Source of the DNA: an uncultured Marinosulfonomonas sp.
GTDB taxonomy: Bacteria; Pseudomonadota; Alphaproteobacteria; Rhodobacterales; Rhodobacteraceae
Length of the DNA: 9,274 nt
Assembly: GCA_947311455.1 (NCBI GenBank)
Contig: CAMZKY010000066.1
Location: forward strand, 1 to 9,274
Direction: 5' to 3'
Both the position numbers and the translations under genes were made by a program. The notes under the pieces are model-generated. The model made no database searches. It saw nothing but the letters and a program-made list of their open reading frames with translations, and was not told where the DNA came from. Positions 5,630 to 9,274 of the stretch are shown piece by piece (the stretch's first letter is position 1; every line of letters starts with the position of its first letter).

Positions 5630-6486
5630 GTTATGCTCCGCTTTGCCATTCGGATACGGCGGCGTGCGGCAAGGTATCCGTGCTTGGGTGCAAAAAGAAA
5701 TGCGATTAGGAATAACAATGTTTGAAGGCAAATAATGATCCCGCCGGTAGCCCCGTCGATGAAAAAGCTAAGATAAGCGCCAGCGAAACTTGTTATCGTA
5801 CCAATGGAAACACTTAACATCAGCAAGCGTGGGAACCTGTCTGATAGCAAATAGGCGGTTGCTCCGGGGGTTACGACAAGGGCGATCACCAAGAACGCGC
5901 CAACTGTTTGCAGTGCTGCCACACAAGATGCGGACAGCAACATAAAAAAGACAAACTTATGATGAGCGGGATTTATCCCGATTGAGCGCGCGTGGTTTTC
6001 ATCAAAGAAGACAACCATCAGATCTTTCCATTTCATCAACAAAATAGACATTGAGACAACGCCGATGATTACAAGCTGCAACGTATCTTCGGGGGTGATG
6101 GCAAGGATGTTGCCCATGGTGATGGTTTGGATGTTTACCGATGTGGGCGATAGCGAAACCATGAAAAGCCCAAGGCCGAAAAACGAGGTAAAAATCAGGC
6201 CAATGATGGCGTCTTCTTTTAGGCCCGAGCGTTGGTTTAAAAATAACATTGCCCCCGCGGCCAGCCCGCCCGCCGTGAATGCCCCCAACGCAAATGGCAG
6301 GCCCAGCATATAGGCCCCGGCCACACCCGGCACGATGGAATGGCTAAGAGCATCGCCAATCAGTGACCAGCCTTTTAGCATCAGATAAGCTGACAAAAAG
6401 GCACAAACCCCACCCACAAGCGCCGAGACCCACATGGCATTTGTCATGTACCCGTATTGAAAGGGCTGTAGCAGGGTTTCGATCAT
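5626..6486 (-). CDS. sitC: SitC, Mn/Fe ABC transporter permease
   Basis: The 286-residue polytopic protein is the first membrane subunit of the SitABCD importer, close to the roughly 285 residues usual for SitC/YfeC. It shows the Mn/Zn/Fe permease signature KGWSLIGDALSHSIVPGV (38-55), a cytoplasmic coupling stretch FDENHARSIGINP (161-173), VTPGATAYLL (205-214) and a basic C-terminal tail (RRRIRMAKRS). Its ATG at 6486 overlaps the sitB stop as ATGA, with GGAG eight bases upstream, and its own stop overlaps the sitD start in the same way. These overlaps point to translational coupling, which would keep the two permeases in balance. Confidence 0.92.
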   Translation of the reverse strand: MIETLLQPFQYGYMTNAMWVSALVGGVCAFLSAYLMLKGWSLIGDALSHSIVPGVAGAYMLGLPFALGAFTAGGLAAGAMLFLNQRSGLKEDAIIGLIFTSFFGLGLFMVSLSPTSVNIQTITMGNILAITPEDTLQLVIIGVVSMSILLMKWKDLMVVFFDENHARSIGINPAHHKFVFFMLLSASCVAALQTVGAFLVIALVVTPGATAYLLSDRFPRLLMLSVSIGTITSFAGAYLSFFIDGATGGIIICLQTLLFLIAFLFAPKHGYLAARRRIRMAKRSIT

Positions 6487-7325
6487 TCTGATTGCTCCGG
6501 CTTGTCGTCATACACCACAAACGGACGCTCATCATCGGTGATTACGGTTATCTGGCGCGTATCGTCATCATCATGCAAATCGGCGCCACCCAAAACAAAA
6601 TGGCGTAAAACGCCGCCAAAGGCCTTTTCAAGGTTGGCTTGGGTAAAGACAGCTTTGGTGGGGCCGTGGGCCAGAACAGTGCCTTTTACCAGCACCGTGC
6701 GATCACAAAATTCCGGAACCGAACCAAGATTGTGCGTTGCCACCAACATCACGCGGCCCTCTTTGCGCAGATCGCGAAGCAGTTCTATGATGGCGTCTTC
6801 TGTTTTAACATCGACGCCTGTGAATGGCTCATCCAGAAGAATCACTTTACCTTCCTGCGCAAGCGCACGGGCAAGAAAAACGCGCTTGCGCTGGCCGCCA
6901 GACAATTCACCAATTTGGCGTTTGCGAAACTCGACCATACCAACACGCTTCAAGGCATCGGTAACTGCGGCTTGGTCGGTGGGTTTGGCAATACGCAAAA
7001 ATCCCATATGGCCATAGCGGCCCATCATCACCACATCTTCAACCAACACCGGGAAAGACCAATCAACCTCTTCGGCTTGAGGCACGTAGGCGACAATATT
7101 TTTCTTTAGCGCGTCTTTTACGCTATGGCCCAGAATGGTGATTTTACCTTTCGAGGCGGGCACAAAGCCCATGATCGCCTTGAATAAAGTGGATTTACCT
7201 GCGCCGTTCACCCCCACAAGGGCGGTGATTGTGCCTGTAGGGATGTCAAAGCTGGCATTCCTAAGTGCGGTGTGGCCGTTTTTATAGGTGACGGTAACGT
7301 CACGGGCATGAATTCCGTATTCCAT
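6483..7325 (-). CDS. sitB: SitB, Mn/Fe ABC transporter ATPase
   Basis: The 280-residue cytoplasmic ATPase energises import through SitC/SitD. All ABC motifs are intact: Walker A GVNGAGKST at 38-46, Q-loop Gln83 in VPQAEEVDW, signature LSGGQ at 141-145, Walker B VILLDE at 161-166, D-loop GVD at 170-172 and H-loop His198 in VATHNLG. The tail beyond about residue 245 is acidic (HDDDD at 251-255 and TDDERPF), and I recall similar tails in other SitB proteins; its function is unknown. The ATG at 7325 lies 8 bases after the sitA stop, with AGAGG overlapping that stop codon, so sitA and sitB are one transcript. Confidence 0.95.
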   Translation of the reverse strand: MEYGIHARDVTVTYKNGHTALRNASFDIPTGTITALVGVNGAGKSTLFKAIMGFVPASKGKITILGHSVKDALKKNIVAYVPQAEEVDWSFPVLVEDVVMMGRYGHMGFLRIAKPTDQAAVTDALKRVGMVEFRKRQIGELSGGQRKRVFLARALAQEGKVILLDEPFTGVDVKTEDAIIELLRDLRKEGRVMLVATHNLGSVPEFCDRTVLVKGTVLAHGPTKAVFTQANLEKAFGGVLRHFVLGGADLHDDDDTRQITVITDDERPFVVYDDKPEQSE

Positions 7326-7333
7326 TTTGGCCT

Positions 7334-8245
7334 CTAGTTTTGATTGGCACGCAGGCCGTCGAGAATGGTTTGGGACGTAACGCGCAAAAGATCAAGATAG
7401 GTGGGGGCCGCGCCGCCTGGTTTGGTGAGCGAATCGACATATAGAACACCGCCAAATTTCGCACCGGTTTCACGGGCGACCTGTTTGGCGGGGTTTATGT
7501 TTACGGTGCTTTCGCAAAACATTGCGGGCACACCGTTTTCCCGGATTGCATCAATAACCTTGCGCACCTGTTGTGGTGTGCCGGTTTGATCGGCGTTGAT
7601 TGGCCACAAATACAATTCCTGAAGATGATAGTCGCGATTTAGATAGCTGAAAGCGCCTTCGCAGGTGGCAAGCCATCGGCGGTTTTCTGGCAGCGCCCGA
7701 ATTTGATCCCGGATCGGTTCAACCGCGGCGCGCAGCTGTTCTTTGTAAGCCGCGGCATTCGTGGCATAGGTGTCTGCATTGGCGGGATCATGTTTGCTCA
7801 GAGCGTCGCGGATGTTGTCAACATAAATATAAGCACCGCTTAGCGACATCCACGCATGGGGATTTGGTTTTCCAGAATAGGCACCTTGAGAGATGCCAAT
7901 CGGCTCTATTCCCGCAGAAAGAGTGGCTTCTGGTACATCACGCAGGTTAGAAAAGAACTGCTCGAACCACCGTTCAAGGTTTAGTCCGTTCCATAAAATA
8001 AGATCAGCTTTTTGGGCGCGCAGAATATCGCGCGGGGTGGGGGAATAGCCGTGAATTTGCGCTCCGGGTTTGGTGATCGAATCAACGTCGGCCACATCAC
8101 CTGCCACGTTCGCTGCCATGTCGGCAATGACAGTAAAGGTGGTAATCACGCGTAGGCGTTCGGCGCTGGCTGCTGTTAAGCTTGCAGTTAAGAAACTAAT
8201 GGCTAAAAGGAAGATTCTAAGGGTTTGCAATGTGATTTCTTTCAT
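7334..8245 (-). CDS. sitA: SitA, periplasmic Mn/Fe-binding protein (cluster A-I)
   Basis: The 303-residue solute-binding protein delivers Mn(II), possibly Fe(II), to SitBCD. A Sec signal peptide covers residues 1-28, with cleavage expected after ASA (26-28). The metal site of the family can be read: His65 (in IHGYSPTPRD), His130 (NPHAWMSL), Glu196 (CEGAFSYL) and Asp271 (YVDSLT). This His-His-Glu-Asp set, and the lack of a long His-rich loop, favour Mn/Fe over Zn (ZnuA). Cys195 precedes the Glu ligand where a Ser is usual. The ATG at 8245 is the only start that yields a proper signal peptide, but no clear ribosome site precedes it (AGCCCCAT), so translation may be weak or may rely on leader context. 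It is the first gene of the operon and lies behind the Mur-type operator at 8294-8310. Confidence 0.93.
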   Translation of the reverse strand: MKEITLQTLRIFLLAISFLTASLTAASAERLRVITTFTVIADMAANVAGDVADVDSITKPGAQIHGYSPTPRDILRAQKADLILWNGLNLERWFEQFFSNLRDVPEATLSAGIEPIGISQGAYSGKPNPHAWMSLSGAYIYVDNIRDALSKHDPANADTYATNAAAYKEQLRAAVEPIRDQIRALPENRRWLATCEGAFSYLNRDYHLQELYLWPINADQTGTPQQVRKVIDAIRENGVPAMFCESTVNINPAKQVARETGAKFGGVLYVDSLTKPGGAAPTYLDLLRVTSQTILDGLRANQN

Positions 8246-8282
8246 ATGGGGCTGATTGCTGGTTATTATTCAGTCACTTGTT

Positions 8283-8288
8283 TGTCAA
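8283..8288 (-). promoter_or_regulatory. Candidate -35 box of the sit operon
   Basis: On the minus strand TTGACA (8288-8283) is a perfect -35 box, five bases from the operator at 8294-8310. No good -10 lies at 17 bases (TAACCA); TAATAA is found at 14 bases (8268-8263). Alternatively TATATT at 8314-8309, overlapping the operator, could be a -10 without a clear -35. The exact start site is unresolved. Confidence 0.4.
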
Positions 8289-8293
8289 GCCTG

Positions 8294-8310
8294 TTGCGAA
8301 TTACTCGCAA
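8294..8310. promoter_or_regulatory. Mur-type (Mn-responsive) operator upstream of sitA
   Basis: TTGCGAATTACTCGCAA is a perfect 6-base inverted repeat, TTGCGA-N5-TCGCAA, 49 bases upstream of the sitA start. In alphaproteobacteria the Fur-family regulator Mur represses sit genes in high Mn through TGCRAAT-N-ATTYGCA-like boxes, as I recall them, and this site fits in sequence, size and place. The mur gene itself is not in the window. Confidence 0.7.
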
Positions 8311-8436
8311 TATAGCCTTACAAAATAACGCGCTAAACAAAATGCAAGATTCCGCCATATAAATTTGACCATGCGCCCTTCATCAAATCCGCAAATCAAA
8401 GATATCTTTGCTGTGATAAAAATCTGCTGCAATCGC

Positions 8437-8465
8437 GTGACAACCCCCCTTGGTTCCCGTATAAA
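8437..8465 (+). promoter_or_regulatory. Sigma70-type promoter of gyrB
   Basis: GTGACA (8437-8442, 5 of 6 matches to the -35 box) is separated by exactly 17 bases from TATAAA (8460-8465, 5 of 6 matches to the -10 box). Transcription would begin near 8472, giving a leader of about 20 bases. That places an in-frame upstream ATG (8469) at or before the start site, so translation from 8493 is favoured. Confidence 0.6.
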
Positions 8466-8492
8466 TCCATGAAACGAACGAAGGACGCGAGC

Positions 8493-9274
8493 ATGTCAGA
8501 CGACAATAAAAAGCCAGAAGAATATGGTGCAGATTCTATTAAGGTTCTCAGAGGGTTAGAGGCGGTTCGCAAACGCCCTGGCATGTATATCGGGGATACT
8601 GATGATGGCTCTGGCCTGCATCACATGGTTTACGAGGTTGTCGATAACGGTATTGATGAGGCTTTGGCAGGGCATGCGGATGCCGTAACGGTAATAATCC
8701 ACGCAGATTCATCTGTTTCAGTAAGCGATAATGGCCGTGGCATTCCGGTGGGTATCCATGAAGAAGAAGGCGTTTCCGCCGCTGAAGTTATCATGACCCA
8801 GCTGCACGCCGGTGGTAAATTCGATAGTAACTCCTATAAAATTTCCGGCGGCCTGCACGGCGTTGGGGTTTCCGTGGTGAATGCCCTGTCTGAATGGCTG
8901 GAATTGCGCATCTGGCGTGATGGCAAAGAACACGTTGCGCGATTTGAACACGGTGACACGGCCGAGCACCTAAAGATTGTCGGTGATGCCGGTGAACGCA
9001 CAGGTACCGAAGTGCGGTTTATGGCGTCGCAGGATACGTTTTCCAATCTGCAATACAGTTTCAAAACCCTTGAAAATCGTTTGCGTGAATTGGCGTTTCT
9101 GAATTCCGGCGTGCGGATCATCGTCACGGACGAGCGCCCTGCAGAAGATCTGCGCACCGAATTGTTTTACGACGGCGGCGTCATGGAATTTGTGCGCTAT
9201 CTTGATCGGTCAAAAACGGCGATGCTGCCCGACCCGATTTCACTTATTGGCGAAAAAGACGGCATTACCGTTGA
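8493..9274 (+). CDS. gyrB: DNA gyrase subunit B (N-terminal 260 residues)
   Basis: GyrB is the ATPase subunit of the type IIA topoisomerase that introduces negative supercoils in the cytoplasm. The open frame continues past the right edge, with two bases of the next codon visible. The GHKL ATPase fold is clear: KVLRGLEAVRKRPGMYIG (17-34), EVVDNGIDEALAG (48-60) with the catalytic Glu48 and the Mg-binding Asn52, SDNGRGIP (78-85), and the lid LHAGGKFDSNSYKISGGLHGVGVS spanning 104-127. The transducer domain begins near 220. The ATG at 8493 is preceded by AAGGA at seven bases; an in-frame ATG at 8469 has no such site. The spacing of the N-terminal motifs is normal for alphaproteobacterial GyrB. 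The gene is divergent from the sit operon across a 247-base gap and is transcribed alone here. Confidence 0.98.
   Translation, partial: MSDDNKKPEEYGADSIKVLRGLEAVRKRPGMYIGDTDDGSGLHHMVYEVVDNGIDEALAGHADAVTVIIHADSSVSVSDNGRGIPVGIHEEEGVSAAEVIMTQLHAGGKFDSNSYKISGGLHGVGVSVVNALSEWLELRIWRDGKEHVARFEHGDTAEHLKIVGDAGERTGTEVRFMASQDTFSNLQYSFKTLENRLRELAFLNSGVRIIVTDERPAEDLRTELFYDGGVMEFVRYLDRSKTAMLPDPISLIGEKDGITV

Noticed and set aside
5630..5731. 34-residue N-terminal extension of SitD
   Set aside because: It lies wholly inside sitC in another frame and is not family-like. The ATGA overlap, ribosome site and paralogy to SitC all favour 5629.
8469..8492. Upstream in-frame ATG for gyrB
   Set aside because: No ribosome site, and it falls at or before the predicted transcript start; 8493 has AAGGA seven bases upstream.
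8718..9157. Two minus-strand open frames opposite gyrB
   Set aside because: They are antisense shadows of a strongly conserved gyrB reading frame.

Overview
The window looks like chromosomal DNA of an alphaproteobacterium, most likely a Rhodobacterales (Roseobacter-group) member of moderate GC. The clues are a complete (2S)-methylsuccinyl-CoA dehydrogenase of the ethylmalonyl-CoA pathway, a SitABCD manganese transporter behind a Mur-type operator, an alphaproteobacterial CobO, and a ten-helix membrane protein of the TsoY (seleno)protein type. No RNA gene, CRISPR array, insertion sequence or prophage part was recognised.

Layout, left to right. (1) Positions 1-201, minus: the N-terminus of CobO (corrinoid adenosyltransferase), cut by the window edge. 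(2) 307-1518, minus: a ten-helix membrane protein with one cysteine, followed by a hairpin terminator. (3) 1519-1778: a divergent regulatory region with a dyad and short direct repeats. (4) 1779-2075, plus: a small unrecognised lipoprotein. (5) 2200-2688, minus: a membrane-anchored cytochrome c'-like protein with its own promoter; it converges on the lipoprotein gene and a two-way terminator lies between them. (6) 2786-4429, minus: mcd. (7) 4430-4801: a 372-base gap with hairpins and a TTGC/GCAA dyad near mcd. (8) 8245 down to 4802, minus: the compact operon sitA-sitB-sitC-sitD, with two 4-base stop/start overlaps. (9) 8246-8492: a divergent regulatory region with a Mur-type operator on the sit side and a well-spaced sigma70-type promoter on the gyrB side. 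(10) 8493-9274, plus: the N-terminal 260 codons of gyrB, cut by the window edge.

How the genes fit together. SitA-D import Mn(II), probably under Mur repression. Mcd acts in the acetyl-CoA assimilation route that also needs the adenosylcobalamin-dependent ethylmalonyl-CoA mutase. CobO at the left edge makes the adenosylated corrinoid that such mutases use, so the two may be linked, although neither ccr nor ecm is visible here. The membrane protein, the lipoprotein and the cytochrome c'-like protein have no established role in this route. They are the least understood part of the window. I see no convincing evidence for a wholly new multi-gene system; the best leads are the single-cysteine membrane protein, the orphan lipoprotein and the regulatory DNA between them.
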